Positions 17,531-23,589 of a stretch of 24,011 nt of DNA are shown here, one piece after another (the first letter of the stretch is position 1; each line of letters opens with the position of its first letter). The position numbers were made by a program, and so were the translations under genes. The notes under the pieces were generated by a model. That model saw only the letters and a program-made list of their open reading frames with translations. It was not told the origin of the DNA and searched no databases. The DNA comes from Desulfotignum sp. (GTDB lineage: Bacteria > Desulfobacterota > Desulfobacteria > Desulfobacterales > Desulfobacteraceae): positions 1-24,011 of the forward strand of contig JAABRW010000337.1 in the NCBI GenBank assembly GCA_011390695.1, read 5' to 3'.

Positions 17531-18449
17531 CAATAATATCGGAAACCAGCTGGTGTCTTACCACATCGTCTTTGGAAAAATAGATAAAATCGATTCCCTT
17601 TATGGGAGAAAGGATTTTTCTGACCTCCACAAGGCCGGATTTTTTGCCTTCCGGCAGGTCTATCTGGGTAATATCACCAGTCACAATGGCTTTGGAATTG
17701 TATCCGATCCGGGTTAAAAACATTTTCATCTGCTGGGAGGTGGTGTTCTGGGCCTCATCCAGGATAATAAATGCACTGTTCAGGGTTCTGCCCCGCATGA
17801 ATGCAAGGGGAGCGATTTCAATAATTTCCTGCTCAATATACGCCCTGGCTTTTTCAAAGTCCAGCATATCATACAAGGCATCGTAAAGCGGGCGCAGATA
17901 GGGGTTTATCTTTTCCGCCAGATCCCCGGGCAGAAAACCCAGGGCCTCGCCTGCTTCCACTGCCGGGCGGGTGAGAATGATTTTCCGGACATCTCCCCGG
18001 CTGAGGGCAGCCACGGCCATGGCCATGGCCAGATAGGTTTTTCCGGTGCCGGCAGGGCCGATGCCGAACAAAATATCCCGGGTGTGAATGGCATTGACAT
18101 ATCGCTGCTGGGCAAGACTTCTGGGCCGGATGGGTTTGTTTTTGGCAGTCAAGAAAACCGTTTGCAAAAACAAGGCATCCAGGCGGGCTGTGCCGTCTTT
18201 TTTTATCATGGTAATGGCTGCATCAAGGTCTGCCGGTTCCATGGGAATCTTTTCCTTTAAAAGACCATATAACTGAATCAGCAGGGTATGGGCCAGGCGG
18301 GTATTTTCAGTATCACCTGAAATGGTGACAACATTTCCCCTGGAATTGATGGTGACATGAAAACTTTTTGCGATTTTGTCAAGGTGGGTATTGTGAAATC
18401 CGAACAGCTTCTGGACCAGTGATATGTTGTCAAATTCAATGGTTTTCAT
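17505..18449 (-). CDS. PhoH-like ATPase (PhoH/YbeZ)
   Basis: The protein is a cytoplasmic P-loop ATPase of the PhoH family, suspected to act with YbeY on RNA. From the ATG at 18449 it has 314 residues: an N-terminal KH-like region (about 1-65), Walker A GPAGTGKT (131-138), the segment TRPAVEAGEALGFLPGDL and Walker B FIILDEAQN (227-235), followed by VTGDITQIDLP. The ORF can be extended to TTG at 18485, but the added residues are not typical and neither start has a good ribosome binding site. It heads the minus-strand operon and overlaps the next gene by 26 nt. Its promoter must lie in the 110-nt gap shared with the divergent cvpA-like gene. Confidence 0.95.
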   Translation of the reverse strand: MKTIEFDNISLVQKLFGFHNTHLDKIAKSFHVTINSRGNVVTISGDTENTRLAHTLLIQLYGLLKEKIPMEPADLDAAITMIKKDGTARLDALFLQTVFLTAKNKPIRPRSLAQQRYVNAIHTRDILFGIGPAGTGKTYLAMAMAVAALSRGDVRKIILTRPAVEAGEALGFLPGDLAEKINPYLRPLYDALYDMLDFEKARAYIEQEIIEIAPLAFMRGRTLNSAFIILDEAQNTTSQQMKMFLTRIGYNSKAIVTGDITQIDLPEGKKSGLVEVRKILSPIKGIDFIYFSKDDVVRHQLVSDIIDAYEKNKI

Positions 18450-18493
18450 GGAGCATAGGGTGCATTTTATTTGGTAAAAGGTCAATAAAAATC

Positions 18494-18522
18494 TTGACGG
18501 GAAAACCGTGGAATTGTTATTT
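18494..18522 (+). promoter_or_regulatory. Candidate promoter of cvpA–mazG
   Basis: TTGACG (18494-18499) and TTATTT (18517-18522) are 17 bp apart, giving a predicted start near 18529 and a leader of about 31 nt. The −10 match is only fair. Confidence 0.4.
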
Positions 18523-18559
18523 CATAGGTCTTTGGAAACTGTGGCAAAAAAGGAAAACA

Positions 18560-19210
18560 ATGAACGGTTTTGACCTGGTTGTCCTGGTGATTGTTCTGTT
18601 CTGTATGATCAGGGGACTTTTTAAAGGGCTTATCCGTGAAGTCTCCGGGATTGTTGCGGTGATTGCCGGATTTTACGGGGCGTTTACCTATTACTGGATG
18701 CTTTCCGATCATCTGGCCTTTTTTATCAGCACACCGGAAACCCGGCATCTGGCCGGTTTCGGTATTCTGTTCTGTGGTATCCTGGTGGTGGTGGGGATTA
18801 TGGCTGCGCTGATCCGCAGGCTTTTGCACCTGGTATTTCTGGGCTGGGTGGACAGGTCATTCGGCCTGATTTTTGGCACCGCCAAAGGTGCATTGATTGT
18901 CTCTGTTTTGTTTGTCGTGCTGACAGCATTTATTCCAACAGGCACAGCTTCGGTCATGAAGGAATCAGCATCAGCGCCATATCTGGCACAAATTTCCAGG
19001 ACCATGACCTTGTTTGTTTCCAGAACCATGCGGGCCGGTTTTTTGCGGCAGCTGGAAAAACTCAAGGTGAAAAAACCTTATATACAGGAGGGCAAACCCA
19101 TTGGAGACACTTTCCCCTATCATGAATATCATCCAGACCCTGAGGGGAGAAAACGGATGTGCCTGGGACCGCAGACAGACCCCGGCCACCATGTGGAAAT
19201 GCCTGGCTGA
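18560..19210 (+). CDS. CvpA family inner-membrane protein
   Basis: From the ATG (AAGGAAAAC before it) the 216-residue protein begins MNGFDLVVLVIVLFCMIRG and has four hydrophobic segments (about 4-20, 28-50, 65-86 and 100-124), then DRSFGLIFGTAKGALI, the most conserved part of the CvpA/colicin V production family. Its cellular role is not settled; E. coli CvpA supports colicin V export and envelope tolerance. The protein is about 40 residues longer than usual because it reads 110 nt into the mazG frame; the tail (about residues 181-216) is hydrophilic and looks non-conserved. The reading frame extends farther upstream without a good start. Confidence 0.85.
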   Translation: MNGFDLVVLVIVLFCMIRGLFKGLIREVSGIVAVIAGFYGAFTYYWMLSDHLAFFISTPETRHLAGFGILFCGILVVVGIMAALIRRLLHLVFLGWVDRSFGLIFGTAKGALIVSVLFVVLTAFIPTGTASVMKESASAPYLAQISRTMTLFVSRTMRAGFLRQLEKLKVKKPYIQEGKPIGDTFPYHEYHPDPEGRKRMCLGPQTDPGHHVEMPG

Positions 19211-19880
19211 AGAGGTGTATGAACTCCAGGATGCCCTTGTAAATGAGGATCTGGACAATACCTGCGAAGAGATGGGGGATGTGCTGTTTCAAATTCTGTT
19301 CATCATGGCAATATTTGATGACACAAAACAGATTCCCATTTCCCGGGTGGTGGATACAGTGGTCGAAAAAATGGTCCGGCGGCATCCCCATGTTTACGGG
19401 TCAGCTGTTGTTGAAACGGAAAAAGCCCTGCTGGACCAGTGGGAGCAGATCAAAATTCAGGAAAAAGACCGCCCGGCAAATGGCTCTGTCCTGGATTCGG
19501 TTCCCGGTGGCATGCCCGGTATTTTGCGGGCATTCAAGGTGTCGAAAATAGCGGTCGGGATGGGGTTTGAATGGGAAAATATCCACCAGGTGCTGGATAC
19601 GGTTAAAAATGAAATTGCGGAATTTGAAGCGGCCCTGGAAGACAAGAACCAAGATGAAGCCATGATGGAATTCGGGGATATTTTGTTTTCCCTGGTGAAT
19701 GTGGCCAGGTATGCCGGGTTTCATCCGGAAACCGCACTGTCCCGCTCCACTGCAAAGTTTGAGGGAAGGTTCCGGTTGATGGAGGCGGAACTGGCCCGGG
19801 AGAACCAAAGTTTAGAAGCATTGTCTGCTGCTGAAAAAGAGGCCTTCTGGGACCGGGCAAAACGCAGCTACGACAAATAG
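19101..19880 (+). CDS. mazG: Nucleoside triphosphate pyrophosphohydrolase MazG
   Basis: MazG hydrolyses (d)NTPs to NMP and pyrophosphate, cleaning nucleotide pools and lowering ppGpp-type stress signals in E. coli. The 259-residue protein has the normal two-domain length. The first domain shows LRGENGCAWDRRQT, EEVYELQDA with the metal-binding EExxE pattern, EEMGDVLFQILF (ExxD) and RRHPHVYG; the second shows FEAALEDKNQDEAMMEFGDILFSLVNVAR. The start is TTG at 19101, supported by a near-perfect AGGAGGG (19086-19092) 8 nt upstream and by the match of the N-terminus to the family. It overlaps the cvpA-like gene by 110 nt and the convergent unknown gene by 13 nt. Confidence 0.95.
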   Translation: METLSPIMNIIQTLRGENGCAWDRRQTPATMWKCLAEEVYELQDALVNEDLDNTCEEMGDVLFQILFIMAIFDDTKQIPISRVVDTVVEKMVRRHPHVYGSAVVETEKALLDQWEQIKIQEKDRPANGSVLDSVPGGMPGILRAFKVSKIAVGMGFEWENIHQVLDTVKNEIAEFEAALEDKNQDEAMMEFGDILFSLVNVARYAGFHPETALSRSTAKFEGRFRLMEAELARENQSLEALSAAEKEAFWDRAKRSYDK

Positions 19881-20329
19881 TCTCCCCGCTGGAATTTAAT
19901 ATATTCTGTCTGGGCTGTTACCGCGGTCTGGTTGGCAATATCGCGCAGTCCGGCATGGTCGGCACCAAGGGCCCGGGTTTCCTTAACCAGCTGGTCTGCT
20001 CTGTTATGAATGGTTTCCAACACCGGCGCCATATGCTTTAAAGACACACCGGGATCCTGCAGCTGTGCACTGAAGGTATCCAGCAGTTCCAGCAGTTTTT
20101 CCGTACTGCCGGAGACCAGGTCCGACTGGGTGGGTATCTGTATGGTCCGCACAGAGGTGATTTCCCCTAAGCCTTGTGGTTGATCTTTCTGTATTTCAGA
20201 GGGCTGTGTTTTATCCAGGGCCCGGTTCAGTGCAGATGTAAACGCATCCTTGTTCCCGGTTTTCCGGGTGCTGTCCCGGGGTACTTTTACGGGTGGTGTT
20301 GTGTCATTTATGTGATGGATATTTACCAT
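19868..20329 (-). CDS. Unknown protein in flagellar cluster, preceded by a σ54 promoter
   Basis: I do not recognise the family of this 153-residue protein. It has no signal peptide or membrane segment. The first 70 residues are polar and probably disordered, with DAFTSALNRALDK as a short amphipathic stretch; residues 73-153 look like helical hairpins (STEKLLELLDTFSAQL, MAPVLETIHNRADQLVKETRAL) and the end reads AQTEYIKFQRGDYLS. The start is fixed by AAGGAGG 5 nt upstream. A textbook σ54 promoter lies about 33-48 nt upstream, and flgM and the DVU0524-type gene lie upstream on the same strand. Together these suggest a flagellar structural accessory, chaperone or regulator made in the σ54 phase of flagellar assembly; this is inference. 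It resembles neither FlgN nor FliK clearly. Confidence 0.7.
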   Translation of the reverse strand: MVNIHHINDTTPPVKVPRDSTRKTGNKDAFTSALNRALDKTQPSEIQKDQPQGLGEITSVRTIQIPTQSDLVSGSTEKLLELLDTFSAQLQDPGVSLKHMAPVLETIHNRADQLVKETRALGADHAGLRDIANQTAVTAQTEYIKFQRGDYLS

Positions 20330-20361
20330 ATCGGCCTCCTTTTCATATTAGCCATGGTAAA

Positions 20362-20377
20362 AGCAAAAGATGTGCCA
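20362..20377 (-). promoter_or_regulatory. σ54 (RpoN) promoter, −24/−12 type
   Basis: On the minus strand the 16-mer TGGCACATCTTTTGCT matches the σ54 consensus TGGCACG-N4-TTGCW at all positions but one, with GG and GC exactly 12 positions apart. Transcription would begin about 22 nt before the ATG of the 153-codon gene, just ahead of its AAGGAGG ribosome binding site. σ54 promoters need an enhancer-binding activator, which is not in the window. Confidence 0.7.
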
Positions 20378-20489
20378 TGATGGTGGAAGTAATTTTTTTA
20401 TGTATAAAATCAACAGCTTGAAATATTTGACCGAGAAGGAGTGTCTGAATTAGGCAGGCTGGCGAGATAAAACGGGAAATTTTTGCAGC

Positions 20490-20780
20490 CTATGCCAGTT
20501 TATCGAAACCATGGACCATTATTTCCGCAACCTTCTGGGCATTGACGTTGTATCGACCCGTCCGGACCTGGTCCTTCAGGTCAGATACCTGCTGTGCTCT
20601 GTCTGCCGGTTCTGTTTCCATGGCCTGTCTGATTTTCTGGAGTTCTCTGGTTGTGTCAGATAACTGGATAGTATCTGATTGCAGCTCATCTGCCTGTCTG
20701 CCGGTTTTGGCCGGAACAGCAGCTGGTATTGCCTTGTTGGCATATTGGGCAATAATATTATTATGGTTGGATATTTTCAT
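20490..20780 (-). CDS. flgM: Anti-σ28 factor FlgM
   Basis: FlgM binds and blocks the flagellar sigma factor FliA (σ28) until the hook is complete and FlgM is exported. The 96-residue protein has the expected size. Its unstructured N-terminal half is followed by the family pattern DTIQLSDTTRELQKIRQ and then DRAQQVSDLKDQVRTGRYNV (pieces of the conserved R-x-x-x-V-x-x-L-K-x-x-I-x-x-G-x-Y motif), then KVAEIMVHG. AAAGGAGGT precedes the ATG. It starts 14 nt after the DVU0524-type gene, so both share the σ28-like promoter at 21242-21269; autogenous control of FlgM by σ28 is known in enteric bacteria. Confidence 0.93.
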   Translation of the reverse strand: MKISNHNNIIAQYANKAIPAAVPAKTGRQADELQSDTIQLSDTTRELQKIRQAMETEPADRAQQVSDLKDQVRTGRYNVNAQKVAEIMVHGFDKLA

Positions 20781-20794
20781 GATATGTACCTCCT

Positions 20795-21217
20795 TTAAGA
20801 CGTCATGTTGTTATCAGCAACCTGACGCGCCAGCTCTGTCATTCTGTTTACCACAAACTTTGAATCTTCCACTGACAGGGTATGGCTCACCCTGTTGTTG
20901 TGGCTGTCCACTGCGGTATAGGTGAACTGGTTTTTGTCCCGGTCATAGTTGAGTTTTTTGCCGAGTTCTTTTTCAACCTGGCTGGCAATCTGTTCTTCGC
21001 TTTTTTCCCTGGGACCCTCTGTGATGATTTTTTCCACAATATTGGCAGCAACTTTGTCAATGATGGCCTGGCGTTTGCCTTCCGAGGAAATTGTGACATT
21101 GTCGGCAGATATATTATGGGCATTGTTGAATTTGTTTCTGGTGAGGATTTTACCCTGGCTCAACTGCCTGGAATACACCTTTAATACATTCTGTATCTGA
21201 TAAGAGGGTATCTGCAT
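20795..21217 (-). CDS. DVU0524-type FlgM-associated protein
   Basis: The 140-residue protein begins MQIPSYQIQNVLKVYSRQLS, which I recognise as the start of the small family typified by Desulfovibrio vulgaris DVU0524 that is found next to flgM in Desulfobacterota. The middle (ISSEGKRQAIIDKVAANIVEKI) and the end (SKFVVNRMTELARQVADNN) are predicted helical, separated by a charged region. There is no signal peptide or membrane segment. No biochemical role is established; the constant neighbourhood suggests a FlgM partner or a flagellar timing factor. AAGGAG lies 12 nt before the ATG. It is the first gene of the operon with flgM. Confidence 0.75.
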   Translation of the reverse strand: MQIPSYQIQNVLKVYSRQLSQGKILTRNKFNNAHNISADNVTISSEGKRQAIIDKVAANIVEKIITEGPREKSEEQIASQVEKELGKKLNYDRDKNQFTYTAVDSHNNRVSHTLSVEDSKFVVNRMTELARQVADNNMTS

Positions 21218-21241
21218 ATAATAATTTTCTCCTTAACCACA

Positions 21242-21269
21242 GTATCGGTAAGGGAAAATTATACCTTTA
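21242..21269 (-). promoter_or_regulatory. Candidate σ28 (FliA) promoter of the DVU0524-type/flgM operon
   Basis: On the minus strand TAAA (21266-21269) and ACCGATAC (21242-21249) are 16 bp apart; the σ28 consensus is TAAA-N15-GCCGATAA. Six of the eight −10 positions match. The predicted start lies just before the AAGGAG ribosome binding site, leaving a leader of about 20 nt. A TATAAT (21258-21263) inside the spacer has no well-spaced −35 partner. The element fits the known logic that flgM is a σ28 target. Confidence 0.5.
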
Positions 21270-21278
21270 ATTTTTTTT

Positions 21279-22565
21279 TCAATCGTCAAAATCACCCTCA
21301 GGGCCTTTGTCTGAACTGATGTCAGCGGCTTTTTTCCGGATTTTTTCCCGGGTCCATTCCTTCGGGGATTCAATGGTTTCGGCTTTGCCCCCCGGGTCAT
21401 GGGACCGGGTTTCAAGAATATGGTTCATGACAATATCAGCAGTATCAGCTGCATTGAACACCTTGGTGAGCAGGGTGTAAACAAAGGCTTCCACACCTTC
21501 TGCCATGCGGGTACGGATATCTGCGGGCTGGGCCAGGAAACGGTTTTCAAAGGGTGCATTGAGCTTTTTAAAGTTGCCGCCGGTAAGATTTTGGGCTTTT
21601 GCATAGGCCAGCATCTGCTGCCACATGTTTTCATCAACCCCTTTGTCCGGCTGTTTGATGAAATTGCCGTCAGAGTCCAGAATGGCATTGCCATAATCAT
21701 TGACCTCCACCCCCCAGGAAATCATCTGCAGGGCAGTGGCAACATTCGCCTTGGTGGTTCTTGTTTTTGCGGCAATTTCCCGGAGCCGTTCCGAACTGTT
21801 GCCCGAAGTGCCGTGCTGTGCGCCGGAGACGTGGTAGGGCGCAAGCGCATCATGGATCCGGGCTGTAAGCGGCACATTGATACCGGCATCACTTTGCTCT
21901 ATGCCGTGGGTGGTGCCGTTGTTCAGGGCGATCCAGTCCGGAAAAATATCGTGGGCATTAAGGCCCTGGATCAGAAACAAGGCTTCCTTGGCAGTGGATA
22001 ACCCCAGCTTTCCTTTTATTTCTCCCACTTCTGTCTCAAGGCCGGCCCACTCCGGGACAAAGGGGAACAGTTCAATATTGGCCAGCAGGTTCTGTTCATC
22101 GGGCATGTGGGAGGCATCAATGGCAATGGAGGTGATGCCGGCATCAAACAGAGAGGGGATTTCAATTTTTGCAGGTGCTATATCTTCTTGTTTTTTGATG
22201 CCGAAATGATCTGCATGGATGGCCACCGGTATGGTGATGCCCAGTTCATTCATGAAGGCATCGGTCTGCCGGGCAATATTCCACAGGTTGACGGCACAAT
22301 AAGCATCTTTGCCCCCTTCTGACCGGGCGATTTCAACGATGATGGCGGCATTGGCCTTCTGGGCCGCACGCAGGGCACCCCTGATGACAAAAGCGTTTCT
22401 GCCGTTGGCGGCAATGGTCATGCAGCCGCCTTTTTTCAACATGGCCCGGTCAATGTATCTGCCGCTGACAATCAATGCCTTGGAATTGGGGAACAGCTTT
22501 TTTACATTGGGGGGTCTGCCCAAATCAAGGGCAGCCTGGAAATCTCCAGAATAATGGTGTGACAT
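21279..22565 (-). CDS. Class II fructose-bisphosphate aldolase family protein
   Basis: Class II aldolases are zinc enzymes that split fructose 1,6-bisphosphate into two triose phosphates, or run in reverse in gluconeogenesis. From the ATG at 22565 (GGGAGAG upstream) the protein has 428 residues. Family features are AIHADHFG with Asp119/His120 (catalytic acid and metal ligand), TSIAIDASH, ETEVGEIKG, NNGTTHGI (His220) and SGAQHGTSGNS (His251, phosphate-binding loop). It is longer than E. coli FbaA (359 residues) because of a C-terminal extension of about 60 residues ending in a charged tail, and the usual N-I-D-T loop is replaced by KANVATALQM. Fructose bisphosphate is the likely but not certain substrate. 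It has its own strong promoter and ends about 60 nt before the flagellar operon on the same strand. Confidence 0.8.
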   Translation of the reverse strand: MSHHYSGDFQAALDLGRPPNVKKLFPNSKALIVSGRYIDRAMLKKGGCMTIAANGRNAFVIRGALRAAQKANAAIIVEIARSEGGKDAYCAVNLWNIARQTDAFMNELGITIPVAIHADHFGIKKQEDIAPAKIEIPSLFDAGITSIAIDASHMPDEQNLLANIELFPFVPEWAGLETEVGEIKGKLGLSTAKEALFLIQGLNAHDIFPDWIALNNGTTHGIEQSDAGINVPLTARIHDALAPYHVSGAQHGTSGNSSERLREIAAKTRTTKANVATALQMISWGVEVNDYGNAILDSDGNFIKQPDKGVDENMWQQMLAYAKAQNLTGGNFKKLNAPFENRFLAQPADIRTRMAEGVEAFVYTLLTKVFNAADTADIVMNHILETRSHDPGGKAETIESPKEWTREKIRKKAADISSDKGPEGDFDD

Positions 22566-22602
22566 GGTTTCTCTCCCGTATGATTTGTTGCTGTTGAAGA
22601 TT

Positions 22603-22631
22603 ACTATAATTTTTTCATGAACGCATGTCAA
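22603..22631 (-). promoter_or_regulatory. Strong σ70 promoter of the aldolase gene
   Basis: On the minus strand TTGACA (22626-22631) and TATAGT (22603-22608) are separated by exactly 17 bp. The palindrome TTCATGAA (22614-22621) lies in the spacer and recurs at 22662-22669 beside the upstream 16-bp palindrome, so control by a repressor is possible. Confidence 0.65.
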
Positions 22632-22650
22632 AAGCAAGAACTATTAAGGA

Positions 22651-22666
22651 ATGAATATATATTCAT
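22651..22666. promoter_or_regulatory. Perfect 16-bp palindrome, candidate TetR operator O1
   Basis: ATGAATATATATTCAT is its own reverse complement and lies between the divergent aldolase and TetR genes, 20 bp upstream of the aldolase −35 box. The half-site arrangement ATGAA-N6-TTCAT recurs at the tetR promoter (22818-22833), which is the reason to regard it as an operator. Confidence 0.5.
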
Positions 22667-22787
22667 GAAAAAAATTTTTAAAATGAATTTTTTTAAAAGG
22701 CATTTCAAAATTAAAATTGTAACATAACTAATTGTAAAATAACATTAAAATAAAAAACCGTCAAATGGTTTTTTGAAAAATATCTGC

Positions 22788-22817
22788 TTGACATTTTTAA
22801 AAAACTAATGTTAGATA
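22788..22817 (+). promoter_or_regulatory. Candidate σ70 promoter of the TetR gene
   Basis: TTGACA (22788-22793) is followed after 18 bp by TAGATA (22812-22817), predicting a transcript that begins near 22824. This is downstream of the ATG at 22808 and so argues for a later translation start. The surrounding stretch from 22620 to 22840 is very AT-rich. Confidence 0.5.
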
Positions 22818-22833
22818 ATGAATTATTGTTCAT
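22818..22833. promoter_or_regulatory. Imperfect 16-bp inverted repeat, candidate TetR operator O2
   Basis: ATGAATTATTGTTCAT has the same ATGAA-N6-TTCAT frame as the palindrome at 22651 and sits directly after the −10 box of the TetR gene, over its predicted transcription start. A repressor bound here would block its own promoter. Confidence 0.5.
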
Positions 22834-22858
22834 TTTTTCAGGGAAAGGCGGGAAAGGC

Positions 22859-23443
22859 TTGCAAAAAAACAAATCGGAAAAATACCATAAGATTCTCACC
22901 AGTGCAGGGGATGTTTTTGCCCGGTTCGGTTTTTACAAGGCCACAATTTCCCAGATCGCTTCCCGGGCCGGGGTGGCTGACGGTACCCTGTACCTGTATT
23001 TTAAAAACAAGGATGATATCCTTTATCAGTTTATCAATTATAAGACCGGTGTGGTGTTTGAAAAAATGAACACAGCCGTGGCCTCGGGAAAAAACGCGGA
23101 AGAAAAGCTCAGAAATCTCATACACTGTCATTTACAGGAGTTCCAGAACGATAAGAACATGGCGGTTATTTTTCAGTCCGAAGTCCGGTATCTGCGGGAT
23201 ATCCAGTCCCAGATCAAAGATATCTCCAAAATGTACCTGGATCTGCTGTCGGATATTATCGAGCAGGGGCAGATTGAAGGCTCCATGCGCCAGGATCTTT
23301 TTGTGGGTCTTGTAAAGCGCTTTATCCTCGGGGCGGTGGAAGGGGTTATTTCCACCTGGGTGTCGGCCGACGGCCGGTATGATCTTGTGGCCATGGCAGA
23401 TCCCCTGGTGGATCTCTATCTCAACGGGGTCAGAGGAGAATAA
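22859..23443 (+). CDS. TetR/AcrR family transcriptional regulator
   Basis: The protein has an N-terminal TetR helix-turn-helix: KILTSAGDVFARFGFYKAT, then ISQIASRAGVADGTLYLYFKNKDDIL, followed by an all-helical ligand domain of about 140 residues. The style (GTLYLYFKNKDDIL, VFARFGFYKATI) resembles FadR-like acyl-CoA-responsive repressors of bacteria that degrade fatty acids, but the ligand is inferred. The frame is open back to ATG 22808, which has no ribosome binding site and would precede the predicted transcription start; TTG at 22859, with GGGAAAGG 10 nt upstream, gives a normal 194-residue protein. Candidate operators lie at 22651, 22818 and, weaker, 23536. The next gene on the strand is a redox membrane protein that it may control. 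Confidence 0.9.
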   Translation: MQKNKSEKYHKILTSAGDVFARFGFYKATISQIASRAGVADGTLYLYFKNKDDILYQFINYKTGVVFEKMNTAVASGKNAEEKLRNLIHCHLQEFQNDKNMAVIFQSEVRYLRDIQSQIKDISKMYLDLLSDIIEQGQIEGSMRQDLFVGLVKRFILGAVEGVISTWVSADGRYDLVAMADPLVDLYLNGVRGE

Positions 23444-23448
23444 ACAGC

Positions 23449-23482
23449 ATACAGTATCTAAATGGTATACAGTTTTTAAATG
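23449..23482 (+). repeat. Two direct repeats of 16 bp, 18 bp apart
   Basis: ATACAGTATCTAAATG (23449-23464) and ATACAGTTTTTAAATG (23467-23482) match at 14 of 16 positions. They start just after the tetR stop, in the leader region of the next gene. Purpose unknown; a tandem operator or a small duplication are both possible. Confidence 0.5.
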
Positions 23483-23535
23483 ATTTTGAATCAGGCTTTT
23501 TGCTTGACGGGGATCGCCATCTTTATTAAAGCTCA

Positions 23536-23551
23536 TTGAGCCATTGTTCAT
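23536..23551. promoter_or_regulatory. Weak third copy of the TetR-type site (O3)
   Basis: TTGAGCCATTGTTCAT matches the tetR-proximal site in 12 of 16 positions, including the whole right half ATTGTTCAT, but its left half is degenerate. It lies about 40 nt before the start of the membrane redox gene. Confidence 0.3.
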
Positions 23552-23589
23552 AAACTGCAAAAAAATATATTTTCTGGAGGTAACAGTAT

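Noticed and set aside
18480..18485. TTGACC as −35 box of phoH
   Set aside because: No −10 box occurs at 16 to 18 bp; nearest candidates are at about 10 and 22 bp.
20329..20337. CCGAT next to the ATG of the 153-codon gene as a second σ28 −10 box
   Set aside because: It overlaps the AAGGAGG ribosome binding site and start codon and has no TAAA at the right distance.
23504..23529. TTGACG/TATTAA as promoter of the redox membrane gene
   Set aside because: Spacing of 14 bp is too short and no better −10 was found, so no promoter was called.
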